Source: Allobaculum sp. Allo2 | Lineage (GTDB): Bacteria > Bacillota_I > Bacilli_A > Erysipelotrichales > Erysipelotrichaceae | Length of the DNA stretch: 64,000 nt | NCBI RefSeq assembly: GCF_022701175.1 | Contig: NZ_CP078088.1 | Location: 1,612,001 to 1,676,000 of the forward strand | Direction: 5' to 3' | Part shown: piece by piece, positions 53,221-61,569 of the stretch | Layout: every line of letters begins with the position of its first letter | Numbering within the stretch: position 1 is the stretch's first letter | Notes under the pieces: model-generated | Database searches by the model: none | What the model saw: the letters and a program-made list of their open reading frames with translations, nothing else | What the model was told of the DNA's origin: nothing | Translations under genes and position numbers: made by a program

Positions 53221-53561
53221 ATGATTCGTCACGAAACCTGCGATTATGTATCGAATCTTGGCGGCGGAAAAGGCGTCGCAAAAGTTTTCCATATTCAGAC
53301 AAAAGAAGATCTCAAAAAGCCGGACGGCTGTATGCCCGCGTCGTTCTGGATCCGGGCTGCTCCATCGGCTGGCACCAGCACGCTGGGGAAACCGAGCCCT
53401 ACTATATTTTGAGCGGAGAAGGCACGTTCATCGATAATGATCAGTCCAGAACGCTCGTTCATGCCGGCGACATCTGCTCGATTAAAGACAACCATTTTCA
53501 TTCGATTGAAAACAACAGCGACAAACCGCTCGAGTTCATGGCGCTGATTTACAATCTTTAA
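53221..53561 (+). CDS. Small cupin-domain protein, one frameshift
   Basis: A single cupin barrel of about 113 residues. Cupin motif 1 is visible as IGWHQHAGETEPYYILSGEG (metal His and Glu) and motif 2 as VHAGDICSIKDNHFHSIEN. The frame breaks near 53328 after KKPDG. The start is preceded by CAAGGAGGGG, an excellent ribosome site. Such proteins serve as isomerases, dioxygenases or sugar sensors, and the sequence does not choose. It lies divergent from the LacI-MATE pair. Confidence 0.85.
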
Positions 53562-53778
53562 ATTATTCAGGTTTTCCCTTTACCTTGCAAAGGTGTGAAT
53601 TTGTGCGCTGCTGCAATATTGGATTGCGAAGACGATCCTCTCCAGAAACCGGCACCAGGTCAGGACAGCTGCAAGCCAAACAGACAGGCCGGCGGATTTG
53701 CAAATTGAGCCTGTCTGCAAAAAGAAAATCAAAAACCAGGAAAGTATTCACAGTACGTTTTAAGAAAGGAATGAGGCC

Positions 53779-54554
53779 ATGACTGAAGTATATGGACTGA
53801 CCGATATTGGCAAATCCAGAGATCTGAACGAAGACAGTTTTCTCATCGCCCGCAACCGGCACGGGGCTTTGCTGCTGATGGTCTGCGACGGCATCGGCGG
53901 CGCGGTCAGCGGCGAAGTGGCCAGCGCCATGGCCTGCCAGATCGCAAAGAGCAGTTTAAAAGCGCCCCGCTTTTTGAAAAGGACTATCAGGTCAATGACT
54001 GGATTCATAAGACGATGACCAAAGCCAATGACTCGATTTATTCCAAGTCCATGTGGAGCCGCAAAAACCGGGGCATGGGAACCACGGCGTGCGGCGCCAT
54101 TCTCTGCTCTCAGGGCACGTATATTTTTAACGCGGGCGATTCGCGCATCTATGCGCTGTATGACGACGGCCTGATTCAGATGAGTGAAGACCATTCCTAT
54201 GTGCAGCGTCTGATCAACGAGCATAAGATCACGCAGCAGGAAGCGATGGAGCACGAAAAGCGAAGCGCGCTGACAAATGCTCTTGGCGTATGGCGCACGT
54301 TCCGTCTGGACGTAAACAAAATCGCTTCCGATTACGCGGCCCTTCTTCTTTGTACCGACGGACTGCACGGATACGTTCCGGAAGCCAAAATTTTGCGCAC
54401 GATGGAATCGCCGCTTTCTCTGGAGCAGAAGGCGAAGCTTCTGATCGGTTTTGCGGATGAAGCCGGCGGATCGGACAACTGTACGGTGATTGTGACCGGA
54501 CCGGGGGCGCTATGCAGGATAAAATCGCAAACCGCTACCGGATCATTCGTCTGA
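53779..54554 (+). CDS. prpC: PrpC/Stp, PP2C-type Ser/Thr phosphatase, frameshifted
   Basis: Partner phosphatase of the PASTA kinase. It shows TDIGKSRDLNEDSFLI, MVCDGIGGAVSGEVASAMA, GMGTTACGAILC, FNAGDSRIYAL, LCTDGLHGYV and GGSDNCTVIVTG, the complete PP2C metal set. The frame breaks near 53970. As read, the last residues overlap the kinase start by 43 bases; the true stop may lie slightly earlier or later if another base is missing near 54508. A ribosome site AAAGGAATGAGG precedes the ATG. Confidence 0.94.
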
Positions 54555-56247
54555 TCGGCGAAGGCGGCATGGCGCTGGTTTACCTGGCGTACGACGAAGT
54601 GCTCGGCCGGGAAGTGGCAGTGAAAGTTCTTCGTCCGGAACTGGCTGAAGATTCGCAGACGCTGCTGCGCTTTATTCGCGAAGCCTATGCCGCCAGACGT
54701 CTCGATCATCTCAATGTGGTGGAAATTTATGACGTTGGCGAAAGCGGCGATCTTCATTATATTGTCATGGAGTACATTCAGGGTTCCACGTTAAAGGAAG
54801 TCATCGCTTCGTCCGGAGCCATGCCGGCCAGACGGGCGATTTCCATTATGAAAAAGCTGCTGAGCGCGATTGCGCAGGCGCATCAGCGCAATATCATTCA
54901 CCGGGATATCAAACCGCAGAACATTCTGGTCAGCCGGGACGGCGAACTGAAAATTTCCGACTTTGGCATTGCCATTTCGGCGGATTCCAAGGATACGCTC
55001 TCTTCGCAAAACGCGGTTATGGGTTCGGCGCATTATATTGCTCCCGAAAGCGCGGCCGGCAAAGATGCCGACAAGCGTGTCGATCTGTATTCGTTAGGCA
55101 TCGTCTTTTTGAACTGCTCTGCGGAAGCGTCCCCTTTACCGGAACATCCTCCCCAGAAATTGCCCTCAAGCATCTGCAGGATCCGCTTCCGCCGATTCAG
55201 CCGTACAATCCAACCGTTACGCAGGCTATTGAAAACATCGTGATCAAGGCGACGGCCAAATCCCCGGACGAACGGTTTCAGAGTGCAGAAGAGTTTCTTT
55301 ACGCCCTCGATCACTGTTATGATCCGAAAATGCGAAACGTCGCGCCGCTCGTATTAAAGACGAAGTCGCTCGAACTGCCCAAAGCACTGCTTCCAGGCGG
55401 TTCATCCAAAGCGGCGCCGGCAAAAGGCGAGCGTGTCGAAATGACACCGAAAACCGGCCGTTCCTCTTTGGCATCGTCAGTCTCTTCTAAATCGGTGCGC
55501 AAACCGGTCCGTAAGAAGAAACGAAAACAGATGCTCCGAAAAGCCGGACTGGGCGTTCTAGGCCTGGTCGGGACGATTGCGCTCATTGTGGTCATCTTGA
55601 TGGCCGTTGGCGTTATGCCGGTGGACGGATGGTTTGGCTGGCACCAGATTCCCAATATTTCGGGTCTGTCCTACGAGGAAGCCATCGCCCTTCTGCATGA
55701 GAAAGGGATCAGCGACTCGATGATTACGATCGAAGAAGTCGTCAGCGACAGCTACGAAAAAGGAACAGCGCAGTCGACAAGCCTTCCGGCTGGCTGCTAC
55801 ATTCGCGAACGCGATCATTTAACACTCAGCGTAGTCAAGGGACCGACGTATCTGATTTCGGATTACACGGGTCTGTATCTGGACGACGTCAAGGCGATGT
55901 TCGCGCAGGATGGCGTGACGATTCCGATCGAAGTCGAAGAAGTTCCTGCAGCCCAGACCAATCCGGGCATCATTCTTTCACAGTCCGGCTTTGGCGCGGG
56001 CGAGCGTATCGATCCGCAGGGAACGGATCCCATTCGCTTTACCGTATCGACGTATCCATCGGTTGTCATCCGCTCCGACTGGATCGGCCGGGATGTCAAC
56101 GAAATCAAGGATGAGCTCAACGAACTGGGCATTGCGGTCATTCTGAAAAATGTCTACGGATCCTCTGTCGTCAAAAATGTGGATCCGCCGATCGGTTCTA
56201 CCTATACCCAGGAAGGAAGCAACAGCGTCATTACGCTGTATCACTAA
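54512..56247 (+). CDS. prkC: PrkC, membrane Ser/Thr kinase with three PASTA domains, one frameshift
   Basis: The kinase domain (residues 1-260) has the glycine loop LIGEGGMALVYLAYDE, Lys in VAVKVLRPEL, catalytic HRDIKPQNILV, DFGIAI and the MGSAHYIAPESA activation segment. A basic juxtamembrane stretch leads to one helix (GLVGTIALIVVILMAVGVM). Three extracellular PASTA repeats follow (IPNISGLSYEEAIALL, YLISDYTGLYLDDVKAM and a third one ending at 56247). PASTA domains bind muropeptides. The frame breaks near 55112. Length is about 578 residues. It controls growth and cell-wall processes; prpC reverses its action. Confidence 0.96.
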
Positions 56248-56255
56248 CGAGGCCT

Positions 56256-57125
56256 ATGAAACAGGGAAGAATTATTAAAGTCATTTCCAATCAGTACACG
56301 ATTTACTCGCCCGAGGAAGCGGTTGTCGCCACACCGCGCGGCCGCATGCGCAAAGGCGAAAAGCCGCTGGCCGGCGATATCGTAAATTACGAAACGATCG
56401 AAGGATCCGAGCGTATTGACTCCATTTTGCCTAGACGCAACCGTCTGCTTCGCCCGGCGGTTTGCAACGTCGATCAGGCGCTGATTGTCACGAGTCTGAA
56501 AGATCCCGATTTTTCGTCCAGACTGCTCAACCGCCTCATTTTTCTCGTTGTCCTCTGCGATATCGAACCGGTCATCTGCATTACCAAGTCCGATCTTTTA
56601 ACTCCGCAGGAAAAGGAAAAAATCGATCAGGAACTCGAATGGTATCGAAAAGCCGGCTATCGCGTGTTCGTCTCCAATCCGGGCAGCGATGATGAAGAAC
56701 TCAAGGAACTGCTCAAAGGCCGGATCAGTGTGCTGTGCGGCCAGTCGGGTGCGGGAAAAAGCTCGCTGTTAAACCGTCTGGATCCCACGTTCCATCTGCA
56801 GACGCAGGAAATTTCCAAGGCGCTCGGACGCGGCAAGCATACGACCCGCCATTGCGAACTGCATCCGGTTGCCGGCGGCCTCGTCGCGGATACGCCGGGC
56901 TTTTCTTCGCTCGACTTCACGCGCATGGATGTTTCCTCGCTGGCCAGCCGTCTGATCGACTTTGCGCCGTATCTGGAAGAAGGCTGCCGCTTTGCGGACT
57001 GCATTCATGTGGATGAACCGGACTGCATCATTAAGGAAAATGTCAAAAACGGAAACATCAATCCGACGCTGTATGAAGATTACGCGCTGATCATGAAAGA
57101 ATTCAAAAACCGAAAGCAGTACTGA
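56256..57125 (+). CDS. rsgA: RsgA, ribosome small-subunit GTPase
   Basis: A circularly permuted GTPase that matures the 30S subunit. An OB fold is followed by the permuted G motifs: G4 ITKSDLL, G1 LCGQSGAGKSSLLNRL, G3 VADTPGFSSLDF. A zinc knuckle near the C-terminus reads EEGCRFADCIHVDEPDCIIK. Length is 289 residues and the reading is intact. It follows prkC after eight bases, as in most Firmicutes. Confidence 0.97.
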   Translation: MKQGRIIKVISNQYTIYSPEEAVVATPRGRMRKGEKPLAGDIVNYETIEGSERIDSILPRRNRLLRPAVCNVDQALIVTSLKDPDFSSRLLNRLIFLVVLCDIEPVICITKSDLLTPQEKEKIDQELEWYRKAGYRVFVSNPGSDDEELKELLKGRISVLCGQSGAGKSSLLNRLDPTFHLQTQEISKALGRGKHTTRHCELHPVAGGLVADTPGFSSLDFTRMDVSSLASRLIDFAPYLEEGCRFADCIHVDEPDCIIKENVKNGNINPTLYEDYALIMKEFKNRKQY

Positions 57126-57597
57126 TTCTCTGGCCAAAACGCATGGAACAGCTGCCTCCGGCTGCACCAGAGAAAACAAAAGCTGGCAGACTTCCTGAAA
57201 AGGGAAAATGCCAGCTTTATTTCTGTCTATGCGGTATCCGATCCTTTTCATCGAAACACTTCTACAGGTTCGAGTCTGCCCCTGCAAAACTCCACGCATA
57301 TGGACAGATCCGCCGCGTATGCAGGAAGAATTGCACATGGACAGAACGATCAGTCTGGCTAGAAAACGAGCAGGCCGTGCTCACTTTTGGATGGGAAAAA
57401 TCGCTCCATGTGGCGATTGAATCGTTTTTGTTAATCTAATGGTGCCGGATTCTGTGCTTTGTCTTACAAAAGCCGGAAAAGGGAATCTGGCCAGCTGTTC
57501 ACAGGGGACAGAGTAAAGGACAAAATTAATGATAAAAGGCTGTATGAACAGCCCGGCATCGGTTTTGTCGGACAGATTAGATAAGGAAGTAAGAAAA
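57126..57597. other. rsgA-rpe intergenic region
   Basis: A terminator lies at 57179-57222; no gene is recognised in the rest. A stretch resembling a tRNA T-loop at about 57268 has no matching stems. Confidence 0.5.
57179..57222 (+). terminator. Terminator after rsgA
   Basis: AAAGCTGGCA and TGCCAGCTTT form a 10-base stem with a 20-base loop, then ATTTCT. Confidence 0.75.
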
Positions 57598-58253
57598 ATG
57601 GCTGAGTTAATTATCGCTCCATCGGTTCTTTCGATGGACTACACAAAAATGCTGGAGCAGGTTCGCGCGCTCGAACGCTCCAGGGCAAAATGGATTCATT
57701 ACGATGTCATGGACGGACATTTCGTACCGAATCTCTCCTTTGGTCCGGATATTCTCAAGCAGTTTCGCAAATCGACGGATCTCTTTCTTGATGTCCATCT
57801 GATGGTCAGCGATCCCGCGTATTTTGCCCGCGTCTTTAAGGACGCCGGGGCGGATCTGATCGTTTTCCATGTCGAAGCACTCGATAACGATCCGAAAAAG
57901 TGTCGGCTCTGCTCAAAGAAATCCACGATATGGGCATCCAGGCCGGCTTTTCGCTCAAGCCGGATACCGATCCCGCCCCTTTCCTGAACCTGGTCAAAGA
58001 GGCGGATCTCGTTCTGATCATGTCCGTTTATCCAGGTTATGGAGGCCAGAGCTTTATTCCGGATGTGCTGGAAAAAGTCCGCGCCTTTGACAAAGCGAGA
58101 AAAGAACTCAACCCGGCCTGCCGTATTGAAATTGACGGCGGAATCAATGCCGAAACTGCTAAAGAAGCCAAAGCGGCCGGCGTAGATACGCTCGTTGCCG
58201 GAAGCTACGTTTTCAAAAACGATATCGAAAGCGCGGTTGAATCCCTGTGTTAA
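57598..58253 (+). CDS. rpe: Ribulose-phosphate 3-epimerase, one frameshift
   Basis: A TIM barrel with one catalytic zinc. Motifs: IIAPSVLSMDYTKMLEQV, IHYDVMDGHFVPNLSFGPDI (metal His and Asp), LDVHLMVSDP, IVFHVEAL, VLIMSVYPGYGGQSFIPDVL and IEIDGGINAETAKEA. The frame breaks near 57897. Length is about 218 residues. It interconverts ribulose-5-phosphate and xylulose-5-phosphate. The start has AAGGAAG upstream. Seven bases overlap with thiN. Confidence 0.96.
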
Positions 58254-58886
58254 GAAAACACGACACAGCCATTCTGGTGACGCCGCTTGTGCGCATACTT
58301 CCGGATTTTCAGAACTGCGACTGGATCGGCATCGATTCCGGCTATCACATCCTCGTCGAAAAAGGCATCACGCCGCTGTTTGCGATCGGGGATTTTGACA
58401 GTGAAGAAGATCTGACGGATGCCAGGACCCAAAAAGCCGCAAATACAGAAGGCTATACGTTTCCTTTCCTGCGCTATCCGGTCGCAAAAACGAAACCGAT
58501 TCGGAAATCGCGTTATTAAAAGCCGCAGAAATGGGCTATACGACAATCATTTTGTACGGCGGACTGGAAGGAAGGCTCGATCATACGATCGCCAATCTGC
58601 GCTGCATGTGCTGGAAAGTTCCGCAGGCGATCTCTATGGATGCCTGGCATAAAGTCTCTGTACTTTTGCCTGGGGAATATACGATCGATGCAGCCTATCC
58701 GCACATTTCCTTTTTGCGATGGAACCTTCGGTAATCACACTCGACGGTTTTGACTATCCGCTTTCGCACAGGGCGATTGACCAGACCGAATTTTATACGT
58801 GCTCCAACTCCATCAGCCATCAGGATTCGGCGCTTGCGATCGTCGAGAAAGGACGGGTTCTCTGTGTCCAGTCAAGAAAACCGTAA
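58247..58886 (+). CDS. thiN: Thiamine diphosphokinase ThiN, frameshifted
   Basis: Makes thiamine diphosphate from thiamine. Visible: CDWIGIDSGYHILVEKGITP, LFAIGDFDSEED and, after a break near 58490, DSEIALLKAAEMGYTTIILY and GGLEGRLDHTIANL. After a second break near 58716 it continues FAMEPSVITLDGFDYPL and CSNSISHQDSALAIVEKGRV. These are the TPK catalytic and thiamine-binding domains. Length is about 213 residues. It overlaps rpe at its start and the DUF308 gene at its end, so translation is coupled through the group. Confidence 0.93.
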
Positions 58887-59580
58887 GCATCTGCGCCGTC
58901 CCAATCCGTCGGAAATCGAAAAAGGATCGCAGGTCGGCGGGTGGCTGCTCGCTCTTGGCCTTTTGGTCATCGGTATTCTCTGCCTGTTCATGCCGGCTTT
59001 TCTGTATGAAGCGGTGCTGAACATTTCGATCGTTACGCTGATCGTGTACGGTCTGTTCAATATCGTTCTTTTTCTGATCAGCGGTCGAGCGGGACGAGCC
59101 AAAATTGTGTACGGACTGCTGGCTCTGGTCTTTGGCGTACTGATGATGTTTGGTGATCTTCGCCCGGAAAAAATCATGCAGCTCGTCTTTGGCTTTTACT
59201 GCGTCGGCATCAGCGTCTGCCTGCTCATTCAGACGTTCATCAATCGGGCCAACGGTTCCCGCGTGCGCTTTTCCATGATTCTGTTTACGATCGCGTATGC
59301 GATTCTGGGCTTCTCGCTGATCTTTACCCGCCTGTTTTCCACGCAGGATCTCATTCGAGTTTTCGGCGTCTATTTCTGCCTGCTTTCTGTACGCTTCGCG
59401 ATCGACCTGTATGACCGCACCAGCGCCACATACCAGTGGAAGCGACGGCTTCACCTTTCATTGCCGACCGTTTTAGCCGCCATTATGCCGGATTTCGCCT
59501 TGCGTCAGATCAACACCCGTCTTCAGAGCGGAAAATCCGATCCCGTGCAGCCGGCCAAAAAGAGGGCCCAGTCAAACTGA
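58864..59580 (+). CDS. DUF308-type membrane protein
   Basis: From a GTG start (MSSQENRKHLRRP) the protein has six hydrophobic segments in pairs, such as LLALGLLVIGILCLFMPAFL, IVTLIVYGLFNIVLFLISG and IVYGLLALVFGVLMMFG. These resemble the HdeD/DUF308 family of short membrane repeats. The role is unknown. It overlaps the end of thiN by 23 bases. A basic C-terminal tail follows the last helix. The reading is intact at 238 residues. Confidence 0.7.
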   Translation: MSSQENRKHLRRPNPSEIEKGSQVGGWLLALGLLVIGILCLFMPAFLYEAVLNISIVTLIVYGLFNIVLFLISGRAGRAKIVYGLLALVFGVLMMFGDLRPEKIMQLVFGFYCVGISVCLLIQTFINRANGSRVRFSMILFTIAYAILGFSLIFTRLFSTQDLIRVFGVYFCLLSVRFAIDLYDRTSATYQWKRRLHLSLPTVLAAIMPDFALRQINTRLQSGKSDPVQPAKKRAQSN

Positions 59581-59585
59581 AAGCC

Positions 59586-60188
59586 ATGGTCCACATCGGA
59601 CCGGAAGGCCTGCAGAAAGTCGGCCATTTCAGCTTTTCCTGGAAAGGCATCGTGTATTCCTACGGCAACTACGACAAGGAAAGCGAACGCTTCTTTTCCA
59701 TGCTGGGAGATGGCGTTTATTTTACCGTTCCGTTTGAACTGTATCTCCCCAACATCATCACGCATGAAAACAATACGATTTTCGAATATTCGATTGAGAC
59801 AACGCCTGAAGAAGACGAACTGATCGAGCGGGAACTCGAAGATCTCAAAAAGCGCTCCTATCGCTGGTATTCGCCGATCGAACGGCGAGGAAGCCGTCAG
59901 CTGGAAGGTCTGGAAGATAACTATCCGTCCCGGCTTCATTTCCACACCGGCGCCAAGTTTTTCAAGATCAAGAACGGCTGCTTCAAAACGTACTGGGTCG
60001 CCGGCGAAAACTGTGTTCAGTTTGCGGATGTCATTCTAGGACGGATCGGTTCCGATGTTCTTTCAATGCGCGGAATCGTTACGCCGGGAACGTATTACGA
60101 CTATCTGGAAAGCGAATATTCCAAGGAACATTCGCCGATCGTCGAGCGAAAAGTCTATTCGCCAAAAGTCGGCGAGCCCGGAATCTGA
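59586..60188 (+). CDS. Possible circularly permuted papain-fold protein
   Basis: An intact protein of about 200 residues from ATG 59586, five bases after the DUF308 gene. I infer a permuted papain/NlpC-like fold from two features. A His near the start lies in KVGHFSFSWKGIVYSYGNYD, and a Cys near the end lies in GENCVQFADVILGRIG, the NC-x-x-F pattern of permuted enzymes such as DUF4105/LRAT types. No signal peptide is visible, so cytoplasmic or cell-surface action is not settled. It ends at the bidirectional terminator 60297-60342. Function unproven. Confidence 0.55.
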   Translation: MVHIGPEGLQKVGHFSFSWKGIVYSYGNYDKESERFFSMLGDGVYFTVPFELYLPNIITHENNTIFEYSIETTPEEDELIERELEDLKKRSYRWYSPIERRGSRQLEGLEDNYPSRLHFHTGAKFFKIKNGCFKTYWVAGENCVQFADVILGRIGSDVLSMRGIVTPGTYYDYLESEYSKEHSPIVERKVYSPKVGEPGI

Positions 60189-60296
60189 GTACGTCTTGCG
60201 TCGCACGAAGATTCAGATCCGTATCGCCGCTTTATACGTCCGAATGAATCGGCTGTTCTGGCTCAAATCCGCCAGAGCTTTCTTCTTTTCTGAAAC

Positions 60297-60342
60297 AAAA
60301 ACCGCCCGTTCTGCGCAGCGTTTATGCAGGACGGGCGGTTTT
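60297..60342. terminator. Bidirectional terminator
   Basis: AAAACCGCCCG and CGGGCGGTTTT form an 11-base stem around a self-pairing loop (CTGCGCAG). It separates the convergent plus- and minus-strand genes. Confidence 0.85.
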
Positions 60343-60388
60343 GTATTGTCTGGCTGGAATGAACTGTTTTTTAGCGATAGTCAGCAGC

Positions 60389-61119
60389 TCAGGTATTCAT
60401 CGCGCCGTCAACAGGAAGGATGGCGCCGGTGATGTAGCTGGCCTGATCACTGGCAAGGAAGACGAACGCTTTGGCAATGTCTTCGGGTTCGCCGATCCGG
60501 CGAATCGGAATGGAGCTGATCAATGGATTGATCATGTTTTCCGGCAGGGCCTTGACCATGTCGGTCATGGTGATGCCAGGAGCGACGGCATTGACGCGAA
60601 TGTTGTATTTGCCGAGTTCACGCGCCAGAGAAATGGTCATGCCGTTTACCGCAAACTTGGAAACCGGATACGCCACACCGGAAGGCTGGCCGTATTTGGA
60701 GACCATGGATGAGGTCGTCAGAATGACGCCGTGACCCTGCTCTTTCATGATCAGAGCAGCAGCATGGGAGCATACGTAAGGAGCGACGACATTCAGATCA
60801 ATAATTTTCTTAAATTTTTCTTCCGTATAGGAAAGGAAAGGCGTGGAGTCGGAAACGCCGGCATTGTTGACGAGAACATCCAGCGAGCCGAATTCCTCCT
60901 TGATTTCCTGGAAATCTTTCGCGATGGCGTCTTCATCTACGAGAGATGACCAGCGGCCGGAAACGTTTGGATTATGGTTTAGCTCTTCGAGAGCTTTGTC
61001 GACCGTTTCCTTACGGGATCCGTACAGGACGACGGTATAGCCTTCCGCAAGGAAAGCTTCCACGGTCGCAAAACCGATCCCGCGGGTTCCGCCCGTGATA
61101 ACAGCGACTTTTGGGACAT
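60389..61119 (-). CDS. Short-chain dehydrogenase/reductase (FabG-like), one frameshift
   Basis: The NAD(P)-binding motif reads VAVITGGTRGIGFATVEAF after repair of one A near 61107, restoring the start MSQKVAV at 61119 behind CAGGAGG. Then come LDVLVNNAGVSDSTPFLSYT, the catalytic Ser in ILTTSSMVSKYG, Tyr-x-x-x-Lys in VAYPVSKFAVNGM and the tail FLASDQASYITGAILPVDGA. Length is about 243 residues. The substrate is not shown by sequence; it is a single gene rather than part of a fatty-acid cluster. Confidence 0.92.
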
Positions 61120-61569
61120 AAGAGACCTCCTGAATTTGTTTCTATTTTAACCGCTGGGATTCATTTGACAAACTAAAATGGATAAGATAATAAATTCACG
61201 ATTTATGAAGGGAAAAGTACTCAAAAAGTGACTTTTATCAGGTGAAATCGATCTGCTTCACAGCTTTTGAAAGAGGAGAAAGCGCTGTACGCGAAACGGT
61301 TTCCAGAAGAAGCATCCAAAATCCGGAATTTGCGCAAGAGAGAAGCGACAGAACAGAACAATCGGGAAACCGATCAAAATATAACAGTTATCGTTAAAAA
61401 TAATTATTGTTTATTAATAAGATATGATTTGTATATTTCAATAAAAATGAACGAATTGAATCATAAAACGCAAAGAGAGCAAAAAGATATTGTGCGTTGG
61501 GATTGCGCAGCTTGGCATACTGATTCTGACTGATCGTTTGAAATAGAGAACGATCCAGGAGAGAACATA
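61120..61569. other. A/T-rich divergent intergenic region
   Basis: About 450 bases between the SDR gene and the surface-protein gene, distinctly A/T-rich at 61370-61450. An 88-codon plus-strand frame from 61267 has no ribosome site or recognised domain, and I do not call it a gene. Promoters of both neighbours must lie here. Confidence 0.5.

Noticed and set aside
57260-57300. tRNA gene suggested by GGTTCGAGTC
   Set aside because: The flanking bases do not form a T-stem, and no anticodon or acceptor stem can be drawn.
61267-61533. 88-codon plus-strand frame before the MBG-repeat protein
   Set aside because: No ribosome site, A/T-rich and without recognisable domain; it overlaps the likely promoter region.
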